From an uncultured Pseudomonadales bacterium (GTDB lineage: Bacteria > Pseudomonadota > Gammaproteobacteria > Pseudomonadales > Azotimanducaceae), in contig CAJJAX010000038.1 in the NCBI GenBank assembly GCA_905182155.1, positions 1-64,000 on the forward strand: DNA of 64,000 bases, in the 5' to 3' direction. Made by a program: the position numbers and the translations under genes. The notes below the pieces were generated by a model. That model ran no database searches and was not told the origin of the DNA. It was given only the letters and a program-made list of their open reading frames with translations. Positions 1 to 8,620 of the stretch are shown here, in pieces (position 1 is the first letter of the stretch; the number at the start of each line of letters is the position of its first letter).

Positions 1-1035
1 CACCACACACATAAACCCGTGCCACATTCCCCGCGCGCGATTCTAAAACGTCAGATTGACCGGCTGGCCGCAGCAGGCATCATTGCCCAAACCGCGACTG
101 AGCTAGAATTTTTTCTATTTGAGAAATCCTTTGAACAAATCCGCAAAGAGGGGTTTCAAGACCTCACCCCGATCAGCGGCTACAATGAGGATTACCATAT
201 TCTGCAGACCACGAAAGAAGAGCATGTGATGCGGCCATTGCGCAATCATCTGTTTGCCGCTGGCGTGCCGGTGGAAAACTCGAAAGGTGAAGCCGAAGCG
301 GGGCAAGAAGAGCTTAACATCCGCTACGCGCCAGCGCTCGATTGTGCCGATCACCACACCATCGCCAAACACGCCACAAAGGAAATCGCCTGGCAACAGG
401 GCCATGCTGCCACATTTCTGCCAAAATGGCATCACACAAGGGTGGGCAGTTCCTCGCATGTTCACCAATCGCTGTGGTCAACGGATGGCGAGAGCCTGTT
501 CTATGATAAAGATGCTGATTTGGGCATGTCGCAGACCATGCAGCATTACGTGGCAGGTCTGATTAAATATGCCCCAGACTACACGTATTTTCTGGCTCCC
601 TATATCAACAGCTATAAACGCTTTGCCAAAGGCACGTTTGCGCCTACCAAAACCGTCTGGTCGGTTGACAACCGCACTGCCGGTTTGCGGGTACCCTATG
701 GCCCGCCCGAAGAAGGCCGGGTTGAAACCCGCGTTGTTGGTGCGGATGCCAATCCTTATTTATTGATGGCGGCGATTTTATCGGCGGGGCTCTTAGGGAT
801 TGAGGAGGCCATTGAGCCGACCGCAGCCAGCGAAGAAGACTGCTGGGAGCTAACCACCAATCTACCCGATAATTTGGATCAGGCGCTGGTCAATTTGGAT
901 GAGAGTACCAAAATGGCGGCAATAATGACTCGCGAGTTTTTGGATGTTTTTGCATCGATCAAGCGCAACGAATTGCAGGATTACAACATTAGAATTTCCT
1001 CCTGGGAGGTGAGCTACCTTGGGAGTATGTTGTAG
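1..1035 (+). CDS. Glutamine synthetase family protein (gamma-glutamyl-amine ligase type), 5' end outside window
   Basis: ATP-dependent ligase of the glutamine synthetase fold. The frame is open to base 1, and a GTG at 19 lies inside the family's conserved HSPRAILKRQ stretch, so it is not the start; roughly 100 N-terminal residues are missing. Visible active-site blocks are TELEFFLFE, GSSSHVHQSLW (ATP and glutamate site), NSYKRF, NRTAGLRVP and VETRVVGADANPYL. The PuuB-like oxidase 26 bp downstream and the agmatinase after it suggest a PuuA-like gamma-glutamylpolyamine synthetase rather than the housekeeping GlnA, which is inference. Family assignment is secure, substrate is not. Confidence 0.85.
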   Translation, partial: HHTHKPVPHSPRAILKRQIDRLAAAGIIAQTATELEFFLFEKSFEQIRKEGFQDLTPISGYNEDYHILQTTKEEHVMRPLRNHLFAAGVPVENSKGEAEAGQEELNIRYAPALDCADHHTIAKHATKEIAWQQGHAATFLPKWHHTRVGSSSHVHQSLWSTDGESLFYDKDADLGMSQTMQHYVAGLIKYAPDYTYFLAPYINSYKRFAKGTFAPTKTVWSVDNRTAGLRVPYGPPEEGRVETRVVGADANPYLLMAAILSAGLLGIEEAIEPTAASEEDCWELTTNLPDNLDQALVNLDESTKMAAIMTREFLDVFASIKRNELQDYNIRISSWEVSYLGSML

Positions 1036-1061
1036 GTGCGCCCGATTTTGGCGGGAGGCTT

Positions 1062-2372
1062 GTGAGTCGCCAGTCGGGCGGCCGCCCTGAAGTTGGGTTT
1101 GAGTCGTCTTGGTATCATGCAACTCGAAATGATCAGGCTGATCGAGCAACGCTCACCGAAGATTTGGACTGTGATGTCTGCGTCATTGGTGGCGGGTATA
1201 CCGGTCTTTCTGCGGCGCTGACGCTTTCTGAAGCCGGGTTTAAGGTGGTGCTCCTTGAGCAATACCGGATTGGCTCGGGCGCCTCGGGCCGCAATGGCGG
1301 CGTTCTGGGGATTGGTCAACGCAAAGATCAGGAAGACTTAGAGCGAATGGTTGACCCAGCCTGGGCGCGTCAACTTTGGCAAATGGCTCTGGATGCCAAT
1401 GCCCTAGTGCGCCGCGCGCATTCATCAATATTCAATCCCATGCCACTTGTCTGACGGGGAGTTAACGCTTGCGCATCGAGCACGGTATCAACAGGATTTG
1501 TGGGACCATACGGCGCACCTGAAGGCGCGATATGGTTACGAGGATTGTCATCCGCTTAACCGTCGTGAGGTGTCGGACCGGATAGGCAGCCAGGCTTATT
1601 TTGGCGGCTACCTTGATACCCGAGCGGGCCACCTACATCCGCTTAACTTGGCGCAAGGGTTGGCCAAAGCGGCAGAATCTCAGGGCGCCCAGTTGTTTGA
1701 ACTGTCCGCTGTTACCGGCTTTGAAGCGGTTTCTGCGGACCGTATGGACGTTAGAACCACAACGCGGCGGGTACGAGCCCAGAAGGTCGTGCTCGCTTGT
1801 AATGGCTACTTAAAACGGCCTTGCGCCTGAACCAGATGGCTATCAAATGCCCATCAATAATTTTATGGTGGCCACCGAACCCTTGGGCGATGCTTTGGCG
1901 AGTGAGATCATTCGAGATAACCAGGCGGTGGTGGATACCCGGTTTGTGGTGAACTACTTTCATCTGTCGGATGATCAAAGACTGATTTTTGGCGGGGGTG
2001 AAAACTACACCCGATTTTTCCCCAAAGACATTCGAGCCGTTGTCCGCAAGCGGTTGTTGGCGATCTATCCCTCAACTTGCTGACGTTGATTTGCCCTATG
2101 CTTGGGGCGGCACGTTATCGGTAACGATGAACCGCATGCCGAAGTTTGGCCGATTGGGGCAGAACCTTTACTATGGTCAAGGCTATTCCGGACACGGTGT
2201 TGCTATGGCGAATATGGGGGGGCATCTCATTGCCGAGGCAATCAAGGGCCAAGCCGAGGGCTTCGATTGTTTGGCCAATCTGAAACACCGGAAGTTCCCC
2301 GGTGGTCGCTGGCTGCGTTGGCCTGGTTTGGTTGCGGGCATGCTCTTTTATGCGGCATTAGATCGAGTATAG
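1062..2372 (+). CDS. FAD-dependent amine oxidoreductase (PuuB/DadA-like), interrupted by three frameshifts
   Basis: DAO-fold flavoprotein that would oxidise an amine or gamma-glutamyl-amine. GTG start at 1062 follows GGGAGG. The FAD-binding motif DVCVIGGGYTGLSAA and the RIGSGASGRNGG segment are intact, and the C-terminal part holds YAWGGTLSVTMNRMPKFG and GQGYSGHGVAMANMGGHL. The protein moves through three successive frames; deleting one base near 1413-1418, one C at 1819-1820 and one T near 2072 restores a continuous protein of about 436 residues. Because all motifs are conserved I annotate one gene and suspect consensus errors, but a decayed gene is possible. It lies between a GS-family ligase and an agmatinase, which supports a polyamine role. 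Confidence 0.8.
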
Positions 2373-2404
2373 GTAGGTTTCTTTAGTCACAGGAGGGTTT
2401 CCAA

Positions 2405-3374
2405 ATGATCGATAGAGTGAGTCGGAGTCATGCGCGGCCCGATTTGTTGGGTTCGAGTAGCACCTATCAAAGACCTTTCAGGTGTGCCAGCTATCCTTTT
2501 TGCGACGAGCCTACACCCGAGAAATTCAAGGCGCAGATCTCGTGGTATCGGGTTTGCCCTTTGATCTTGCAACCACGTTTCGGCCCGGCGCACGATTTGG
2601 ACCCCAAGCGATCCGTGCGGCGAGCGTTCAACTGGCTGAGATTGCCGATTTTGCCTTCCCGCTGAATGCGAACCCGTTTGAAATACTGGCCGTTGCCGAC
2701 TATGGCGATGTGGATTTTGTATCAGGCTATCCGGACAAAGCGGTTGAGGTCATCGAGGCCCACGCCAAAAAGTTGCTCGCTGAAGACGTCACCATGCTGA
2801 CCTTCGGCGGTGACCACTTTGTGACCTATCCGCTGTTGCGCGCGCATGCTGAAAAGTATGGCCCGTTGTCGTTAATTCACTTCGATGCCCATGTTGATAC
2901 TTGGCCAGATGATGGCCAGCAATTGGATCATGGCTCGATGTTTTTTAAGGGCGCTCAGAGAGGGTTTGATTGATCCAAAGCGGTCTGTGCAGATTGGTAT
3001 CCGAAGTTTCAGCGAAGATGATTACGGCTTCACCGTGATGTCGAGTCCTTGGATTGCAGAAAATGGGGTTCGAGCAACCGTGCTGGAAATTCAAAAAGTG
3101 GTTGGTCGGAATAAGGCTTATTTGACCTTTGATATCGATTGTCTCGATCCAGCTTACGCGCCGGGCACGGGCACGCGCCGTTGCGGGTGGCCTGACAAGC
3201 CTTCAGGCGTTGACCATCCTCAGAGGCTTGGGGCATGTGGATATTATCGGTATGGATGTGGTTGAGGTGGCGCCGGCCTATGATCATAGTGAAATTACGG
3301 CCATTGCCGCGGCGACTTTGGCGCATGATTTTATTTGTTTGAAAGCCTGGCAGAAGCGGCAACGCAAGGACTGA
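2405..3374 (+). CDS. speB: Agmatinase / ureohydrolase family, interrupted by four frameshifts
   Basis: Mn-dependent ureohydrolase releasing urea from agmatine or another guanidino compound. ATG at 2405 has AGGAGG at good spacing. Metal-ligand blocks are present: [20 protein letters not shown] and [16 protein letters not shown], then [10 protein letters not shown] and GMDVVEVAP. These occur in different frames; removing single bases near 2469-2471, 2492-2499, 2949-2951 and 3175-3177 joins them into about 321 residues, the normal family length. The agmatinase, guanidinobutyrase and guanidinopropionase subtypes cannot be told apart here; the GS and oxidase neighbours favour agmatine and putrescine use. 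Convergent with the next gene. Confidence 0.82.
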
Positions 3375-3392
3375 TTCAGCTTGCCGAAAGAA

Positions 3393-3995
3393 CTAGTCGC
3401 TGACGTCCGGCGGGGTCAGGTTAAATTCTTGTAACAAAGCCACAAACGCGGGTTTATGGTCTGCCAGTTCCTCATCGGTGAGGCCCTTGAGCTCATAGGG
3501 AAGCGTTAACCAAGCATCGACTGCCTTCAGGACATAATCGGGTTGCAAGTGGGTCTCGCGCTGTTCAGGCCGGTGAAATAAGCAAGCTGTTCGGATCGAC
3601 GATGGACAGTTTTTCCTCAGCCGGGTTTGGAGCTTTTGAATCACGGCAGCCAGGTTGCGGCCACTACCAAAGACATCGTCGACCAGCAGTAAACGGTCTG
3701 TGTGTTGGAGCGTTTCGATCAGGTATTGGGTGCCATGAACGCTAATGGGGTGGTCGGGATCCATCCGATGCGCCTCATAATCCTTTCGGCCAGCATAAGC
3801 GGTTCTAATGGCAATGTGATCGGTGGCAACGCCAAGGGTTTGCAAACATTCCTGTAAATAAATACCAACCGTACTGCCCCCACGCCAGAGCCCGACGATG
3901 AAGGTGGGTCGAAACCCAGAATTAAACACGTCGACCCCCAGCCGAAAACTGGCTTCAATAATCTGTTGCTCTTGGAGAAAGGTGTTTGGCTGCAT
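3393..3995 (-). CDS. Phosphoribosyltransferase-fold protein (paralogue A)
   Basis: About 200 residues. The type I PRTase PRPP loop is VDDVFGSGRN (residues 105-114) and the pyrophosphate-loop region is WRGG (37-40). Start taken at the ATG whose complement is at 3993-3995; the longer open frame would overlap the divergent paralogue. It shares with the gene at 4031 the patterns DSWRLG/ASFRLG, WRGG..VGI, GVA.DHIAIRTA, the PRPP loop and LKGLTDEELADHKP/LEGLTDAEIAVHRP, so the two are clear paralogues. Position 114 is Asn where the family usually has Ser or Thr. Likely a purine-type salvage enzyme or a PRTase-derived regulator; substrate unknown. Confidence 0.75.
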   Translation of the reverse strand: MQPNTFLQEQQIIEASFRLGVDVFNSGFRPTFIVGLWRGGSTVGIYLQECLQTLGVATDHIAIRTAYAGRKDYEAHRMDPDHPISVHGTQYLIETLQHTDRLLLVDDVFGSGRNLAAVIQKLQTRLRKNCPSSIRTACLFHRPEQRETHLQPDYVLKAVDAWLTLPYELKGLTDEELADHKPAFVALLQEFNLTPPDVSD

Positions 3996-4030
3996 GATAA
4001 GCTCTGCTGAGTCAAAACAGGATACCGTGC

Positions 4031-4651
4031 ATGTCGAACAAGTGCTATCTGGATGCCCAAGCGCTGTTAGAAGACAGCTGGCGATTGGGAGCGATGATGA
4101 CAAGCGATGGGTTTGTGCCCGACTTTATCGTCGCCATTTGGCGTGGCGGCGTGCCGGTTGGTATTGCGGTACAGGAGTTCCTGGCGCGTTTCGGGGTGGC
4201 CGCGGACCACATCGCGATTCGGACCGCAAGTTATGAAGGGATTGATAACCAGCGCTCGCAGGTTCAGGTTTATGGTATGAACTATCTGATTAAGCAGGTG
4301 CGGGCTGAACATGCGCTGCTGATTGTCGACGATGTTTTTGATACAGGTCGCAGTATTGAAGCGGTGATTGACCAGCTGTCGATCGCAGCGCGACGCAACA
4401 CGCCAACCGATATTCGAATTGCGGTGCCGTACTTTAAGCCCAGCCGAAATCAGACGGCTCGCACCCCAGACTATTATGTGCATGAAACCGAGGCTTGGCT
4501 GAAGTTTCCGCATTCGCTGGAAGGGCTAACGGATGCCGAGATTGCGGTTCACCGGCCATCATTGGCCGCCATTCTTGCCACAAAACGGGATGATGGGTCG
4601 TCAGGCCATGGTGCGACGGTTCAGGGGTCAAGCCGGTCGTCAAAGGTTTAA
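4031..4651 (+). CDS. Phosphoribosyltransferase family protein (paralogue B)
   Basis: 206-residue type I PRTase-fold protein, resembling hypoxanthine/xanthine-type phosphoribosyltransferases. PRPP-binding loop VDDVFDTGRS at 99-108 follows the consensus (acidic pair, then T-G-x-S); WRGG at 37-40. ATG at 4031 follows CAGGA. Only 35 bp separate it from the divergent paralogue's start, so the two promoters must overlap. It is followed 14 bp later by the gamma carbonic anhydrase-like gene, probably co-transcribed. The last 20 or so residues are Ser/Gly/Thr-rich and look disordered. Base substrate cannot be read from sequence. Confidence 0.82.
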   Translation: MSNKCYLDAQALLEDSWRLGAMMTSDGFVPDFIVAIWRGGVPVGIAVQEFLARFGVAADHIAIRTASYEGIDNQRSQVQVYGMNYLIKQVRAEHALLIVDDVFDTGRSIEAVIDQLSIAARRNTPTDIRIAVPYFKPSRNQTARTPDYYVHETEAWLKFPHSLEGLTDAEIAVHRPSLAAILATKRDDGSSGHGATVQGSSRSSKV

Positions 4652-4665
4652 TAAGGGTCAGCATT

Positions 4666-5190
4666 ATGAATAAGCAGCACGGAATTGGCGAATCTGTCAC
4701 GCTCGATGATCCGGGATTCATTCATGAAACCGCAAGACTCCAAGGTAAAGTCTACGTTGGGCCAGAGGTCTCGATCTGGACCTATGCGGTGACCCGATGC
4801 GAGCAGTTTGAGATTCACATCGGTGCGCGCAGTAACCTCCAAGATTTTGTGATGATTCATGAGGGGGTCTCGAGCGGTACCCGGATTGGCGAGGATTGCT
4901 CGATCACGCATCATGTAACCCTTCATGGTTGTGACATTGGGGATGGCTGCCTGATTGGGATCAACGCCGTGGTCATGGATGGCGTCAAGATCGGGCGCGG
5001 ATCGATTGTCGCAGGTCAGGCCATTGTTCGGGAGAACCAGGTTTTCCCAGCGTACTCAGTGATTGCGGGCGTACCCGCAAAGCTGATCGCAACCCGCGAT
5101 CACTATGCGGCGAACGTTGCCAACGCGCGTTATTACCAAAAGCTTTCGGCCGTGTACTTGAACGGGCAGGATCGGTTGGAGGATGCCTGA
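4666..5190 (+). CDS. Gamma carbonic anhydrase family (hexapeptide-repeat) protein
   Basis: 174 residues with left-handed beta-helix hexapeptide repeats through most of the length (for example IGEDCSI, IGDGCLI, IGRGSI). The three histidines that bind zinc in gamma-class anhydrases appear conserved: H65 in FVMIHEG, then H82 and H87 in THHVTLHGCDIGD. Family members are YrdA/CaiE/PaaY-like and include true anhydrases as well as proteins of unknown or thioesterase-like activity. It starts 14 bp after the PRTase, so an operon is likely, but the metabolic link is not obvious. Full length, no defects. Confidence 0.85.
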   Translation: MNKQHGIGESVTLDDPGFIHETARLQGKVYVGPEVSIWTYAVTRCEQFEIHIGARSNLQDFVMIHEGVSSGTRIGEDCSITHHVTLHGCDIGDGCLIGINAVVMDGVKIGRGSIVAGQAIVRENQVFPAYSVIAGVPAKLIATRDHYAANVANARYYQKLSAVYLNGQDRLEDA

Positions 5191-5392
5191 CGCCGTGCGA
5201 GTTGCGCAGGCCTACGCTTTGTTCAGCTCGAGTGGTCTGCAGTTTTGACGTTGTGGTTGTCGGTTGCGTAAGGCGTGGGCAAGGGCCCACTCGCTCGCCG
5301 AAAGCCTGAACCCTTGGTTTAAATCCAGAGCTAAACACGAGGTTTAAAGTGCGCCTGAGAATGGGCCTGATTGGCCCTCGATCCCAGTCCAA

Positions 5393-5453
5393 AACCAGAA
5401 ACCAGCAAACCAGCAAACCAGCAAACCGAACAAACCGAAACCGAAACCGAAAC
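5393..5453. repeat. Short direct-repeat array (ACCAGCAA then AAACCG units)
   Basis: Three exact 8-bp ACCAGCAA copies pass into AAACCG-type units ending at 5453, where the transposase remnant begins. Part of the gene-free stretch 5191-5985. Apart from this array, the IS fragment and the larger array at 5673-5811, nothing recognisable was found in that gap. Confidence 0.85.
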
Positions 5454-5596
5454 TTTAAGCCTGCGTGTTTACTTCGCCAGTTATAGAACGTACCTGATGA
5501 GATGCCGAGCTGACCGCAATTATCGTCCACCTAAACGCCGGGCTCATGTTCTATGACCGCTTTGATGATCTGTTCTTCGCTGCACCGCTTCTTCGT
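5453..5596 (-). pseudogene. IS3-family transposase OrfA remnant
   Basis: On the minus strand from 5596 the frame reads KKRCSEEQIIKAVIEHEPGV, a stop (complement at 5531-5533), then VDDNCGQLGISSGTFYNWRS and KHAGL. This matches the N-terminal helix-turn-helix of IS3/IS407-type OrfA proteins. The expected start codon reads ACG, there is an in-frame TAG, and homology stops at the simple-sequence array at 5453. No OrfB and no terminal inverted repeats were found, so this is a dead fragment of about 48 codons. It is the only transposon trace seen in the window. Confidence 0.75.
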
Positions 5597-5672
5597 ATTG
5601 AGGTCTGCAACCTACTCGATTAAATTGAAATCGCATCGTCGTTCTGCTTCTGGTTTTGGTTGAAAGGTCGCC

Positions 5673-5811
5673 CCAAACGCCAAACGCCAAACGCCAAACC
5701 CCAAACCCCAAACGCCAAACCCCAAACGCCAAACCCCAAACCCAAAACCCCAAAACTCCAAAACCCCAAAACCCCAAAACGCCAAAAGCCCAAAACGCCA
5801 AAAGCCCAAAG
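5673..5811. repeat. CCAAACG/CCAAACC heptamer array drifting to 8-bp CCAAAAC units
   Basis: About 18-19 tandem units. The first half is 7-bp CCAAACG/CCAAACC; the second half is mostly 8-bp CCCAAAAC or GCCAAAAG. Because 7 is not a multiple of 3, every frame stays open and gives repetitive false ORFs on both strands. It lies about 170 bp upstream of manC. Confidence 0.92.
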
Positions 5812-5985
5812 ACGCAGGCTCACGCGTGCGACGGCTGCGCGGTATAAAATAGATCGCAGGCCCCGCGCCGGTAAGCGCCCAACGATCAGGACGCCTGCAG
5901 GGCCCTAAGGCTTGGTGGGACAACGCCGCCTGCCAACCCATTGGGGTTGTGCGTTATACTCAACAAAACTCAGCCGCGAATTCTT

Positions 5986-7404
5986 ATGTTTATCCAACCC
6001 GTTATTCTTTGTGGTGGCGCAGGATCCAGGCTTTGGCCGATGTCGCGGCAAGGCTATCCAAAACAGCTGCTGAAGCTGCTGAATGATCAGAGTCTGCTGC
6101 AAAATACGGTGCTTAGATTGGACGGGCTGGCGCAGCTTGCCGCACCCATCTTGGTGTGTAACGACGCGCATCGCTACCTCGTTCAAGCGCAAATGGCTGA
6201 GATTGGTTACGGCGACCTTCAAATGATCCTGGAGCCGGTGGGCCGGAATACCGCGCCCGCGATTGCGCTTTCGGCATTGGCCGCGCAAACGAGCAATGCT
6301 GAGGCGATGCTCCTGGTGCTGCCGTCGGATCATGCGATCACCGATATTGATGCCTTTCATTCTGGCATTCGAGCAGCAACGAAATTGGCCGCAGGCGGTC
6401 AGCTGGTAACCTTTGGTATCGAGGCCGCTGGGCCAGAAACCGGCTATGGCTACATTGAACGCGGCGAAGCCCGCGATGGCGGCTTTGACGTCACGCGATT
6501 CGTTGAAAAGCCGGACCTTGAGCGGGCGCAGGCGTATGTTCGTTCCGGGCAGTATTACTGGAATAGTGGGATGTTTGTCTTTCAGGCGGATCACTTTTTA
6601 ACCGCCTTAAGCACACACGCCCCCGAGATTGCGCGGTGCATCGAGGCGGCCTGGCAAGCTCGAAGCATTGATCAAGCGTTTATCCGCCCCGATGCAAAAA
6701 TCTTTGGCGACTGTCCGAATGATTCTGTGGATTATGCGGTGATGGAGGTTGCCAGCCCGGTCGCGGTGGTGCCCTTGTCGGCAGGTTGGAGTGATATTGG
6801 GTCTTGGCAATCGCTTTGGGCGGTCAGCGATAAGGATGCTGATTGCAATGTGTCCAAGGGCGATGTGCTCTTTGAGCATACCGCCAACAGTTTGGTCTTC
6901 GCTGAAAACCGGTTGGTGACGGTGGTCGGACTTGATCAGGTCGTTGTGGTGGAAACGGCAGATGCGGTGCTGGTTGCCGCCGTAAGTCAGAGCCAGCGGG
7001 TTAAGGCGGTGGTTGACCAGCTGCAAGCATCCGGTCGGGAAGAGCACTTGCTGCACCGACGCGTTGATCGGCCTTGGGGATGGTACGAGACGGTGGATGA
7101 AGGACCCCGGCACAAGACCAAGCGGATTGGGGTTATGCCAGGGCAGCGACTGTCTTTGCAGCAGCACGCGCACCGGGCCGAGCATTGGGTTGTGGTGTCA
7201 GGCAGGGCGCGGGTCACCTGCGATGATCAGGTTTTTGAGCTGGTTGAAAATCAGTCCAGCTATATTCCGTTGGGGGCGATTCATCGACTCGAGAACCTGG
7301 GGGATGCGGTGCTTGAGATTATCGAGGTACAGTCCGGTAACTATCTTGGTGAGGATGACATTATTCGGTTTGATGATGCGTATGGTCGGGTTAAAGCGCC
7401 GTAA
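5986..7404 (+). CDS. manC: Mannose-1-phosphate guanylyltransferase / mannose-6-phosphate isomerase (type II, bifunctional)
   Basis: Makes GDP-mannose for exopolysaccharide or lipopolysaccharide. The 473-residue form starts at ATG 5986; the longer open frame adds 15 residues that the family lacks. The nucleotidyltransferase signature GGAGSRLWPMSR..YPKQ is at residues 10-26, followed by FVEKPD and YYWNSGMF. The C-terminal cupin isomerase domain has LSLQQHAHRAEHWVVVSG and EVQSGNYLGEDDIIRF. AlgA/ManC proteins usually read QMHHHRAEHW; here the middle His is Ala, but the H-x-H pair remains. galU lies 320 bp downstream on the same strand, a sensible partner in sugar-nucleotide supply. Confidence 0.92.
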   Translation: MFIQPVILCGGAGSRLWPMSRQGYPKQLLKLLNDQSLLQNTVLRLDGLAQLAAPILVCNDAHRYLVQAQMAEIGYGDLQMILEPVGRNTAPAIALSALAAQTSNAEAMLLVLPSDHAITDIDAFHSGIRAATKLAAGGQLVTFGIEAAGPETGYGYIERGEARDGGFDVTRFVEKPDLERAQAYVRSGQYYWNSGMFVFQADHFLTALSTHAPEIARCIEAAWQARSIDQAFIRPDAKIFGDCPNDSVDYAVMEVASPVAVVPLSAGWSDIGSWQSLWAVSDKDADCNVSKGDVLFEHTANSLVFAENRLVTVVGLDQVVVVETADAVLVAAVSQSQRVKAVVDQLQASGREEHLLHRRVDRPWGWYETVDEGPRHKTKRIGVMPGQRLSLQQHAHRAEHWVVVSGRARVTCDDQVFELVENQSSYIPLGAIHRLENLGDAVLEIIEVQSGNYLGEDDIIRFDDAYGRVKAP

Positions 7405-7649
7405 CCGATTTTAAGGCGGCTCGGTCTTCGTAAAAGGAGGCGCCTTGCTCTTAACCTTCTAGGCGGGGCGGGGGAGAGGCAGCGGAGCGCGGCCCATGGC
7501 TGGGAATCAGCTTGGTAGATCAGCAGGATTGATCGAGGTGTTTAAGCTTTTAGTGTGACTTGGGCTTAAAGAGGCCACTCGATGGTTGATCGCTTGTTGA
7601 GTTGATTTCTATGGGTTGATCAATTGAAGAGATGGCGATGTCAAAACGG
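7405..7649. other. Gene-free spacer between manC and the galU leader
   Basis: With the structured leader at 7650-7693, the gap of 321 bp holds no credible ORF on either strand. I see no clear manC terminator and no confident promoter. Confidence 0.5.
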
Positions 7650-7693
7650 CCCGCCTAGCTCATTTCGATGAGCTGTTGATCCAGCTAAGCGGG
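7650..7693 (+). promoter_or_regulatory. Two mutually exclusive hairpins in the galU leader
   Basis: AGCTCAT (7657-7663) and ATGAGCT (7668-7674) form a perfect 7-bp stem closed by a TTCG tetraloop. Alternatively CCCGCCTAGCT (7650-7660) can pair with AGCTAAGCGGG (7683-7693) with one mismatch, followed by TTTT. The two pairings share AGCT at 7657-7660 and so compete. Located 32 bp before the galU start. It could be a terminator, an attenuator-like element or chance; function is inference. Confidence 0.45.
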
Positions 7694-7725
7694 TTTTAAG
7701 GGCCTAAACATAAAGGAATTCGGCC

Positions 7726-8570
7726 ATGATTCGTAAATGCTTATTTCCAGCGGCGGGGTATGGCACTCGGTTTTTGCCGGCCACGAAGTCGATGCCCAAA
7801 GAAATGCTGCCGATTGTGAACAAACCGTTGATTCAATATGGCGTCGAAGAGGCTTTGGCCGCGGGCTTAACCCAGATTGGGTTTGTGACGGGCCGGGGTA
7901 AGCGGGCGTTGGAGGATCATTTTGACACGAACTATGAGTTCGAGCACCAGATCACGGGTAGTTCCCAGGAGGCCTTGCTGTCCGGTATTCGAGCGCTGAT
8001 CGAGCAGTGCTCTTTTTCCGACACCCGGCAAACCGAAATGAAGGGACTGGGTCATGCCATTTTGACCGGTGAGCCGCTAATTGGAAATGAGCCTTTCGCA
8101 GTGGTGCTTTCGGACGATTTATGCATGAATAATGGCTCTGGGGTGTTATCTCAGATGGTGCAACTTTTTAAGCAATTTCGTTGTTCCATTGTTGCTATTC
8201 AGGAAGTGCCGGAAGATGAAACACATAAGTATGGAGTCATTCGAGGTGAGAGCCTGAGCAACGGTGTTTATCGAGTCGATGAGATGGTGGAAAAGCCAGA
8301 CCCCAAGGACGCACCATCAAACTTGGCGATCATCGGGCGATATATACTAACGCCGGATATATTCGATATTCTTCGTGTGACCAAGCCCGGCGCTAACGGT
8401 GAGATTCAAATTACCGATGCGTTGAATGAACAATCCAAAGCAGGCCAGGTTTTGGCCTATCGATTTAAAGGCCGGCGATTTGACTGCGGCAGCATAGAAG
8501 GCTTTGTTACAGCAACCGACTATGTTTATCGGCTCACTATGAGGTGGGGGAAAACTATCCTAAAGCTTAG
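7726..8570 (+). CDS. galU: UTP--glucose-1-phosphate uridylyltransferase, probable frameshift near the C-terminus
   Basis: Makes UDP-glucose from UTP and glucose-1-phosphate. ATG 7726 follows AAAGGA. GalU hallmarks are the N-terminal FPAAGYGTRFLPATKS with MPKEMLPIVNKPLIQYGVEE, then VVLSDD, MVEKP and FDCGSIEGFV. After TDYVYR the raw frame runs on to 8607 with un-GalU-like residues. A one-base deletion near 8533 would instead give HYEVGENYPKA and a stop at 8570, a more typical end, so I end the gene there. Catalytic regions are upstream and intact. Confidence 0.9.
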
Positions 8571-8620
8571 GTCGCCGATAATGAGTCGATCACAAATTCT
8601 GCAATAATCCTGAGTTCGGG

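Noticed and set aside
4985-5530. 181-codon minus-strand frame
   Set aside because: Only its first 25 residues are real IS3 OrfA remnant; the rest is repeat translation and antisense to the anhydrase gene.
5544-5941. Minus-strand frames rich in FGVWRLGF repeats
   Set aside because: They are translations of the CCAAACG array; all frames stay open because 7 is not a multiple of 3.
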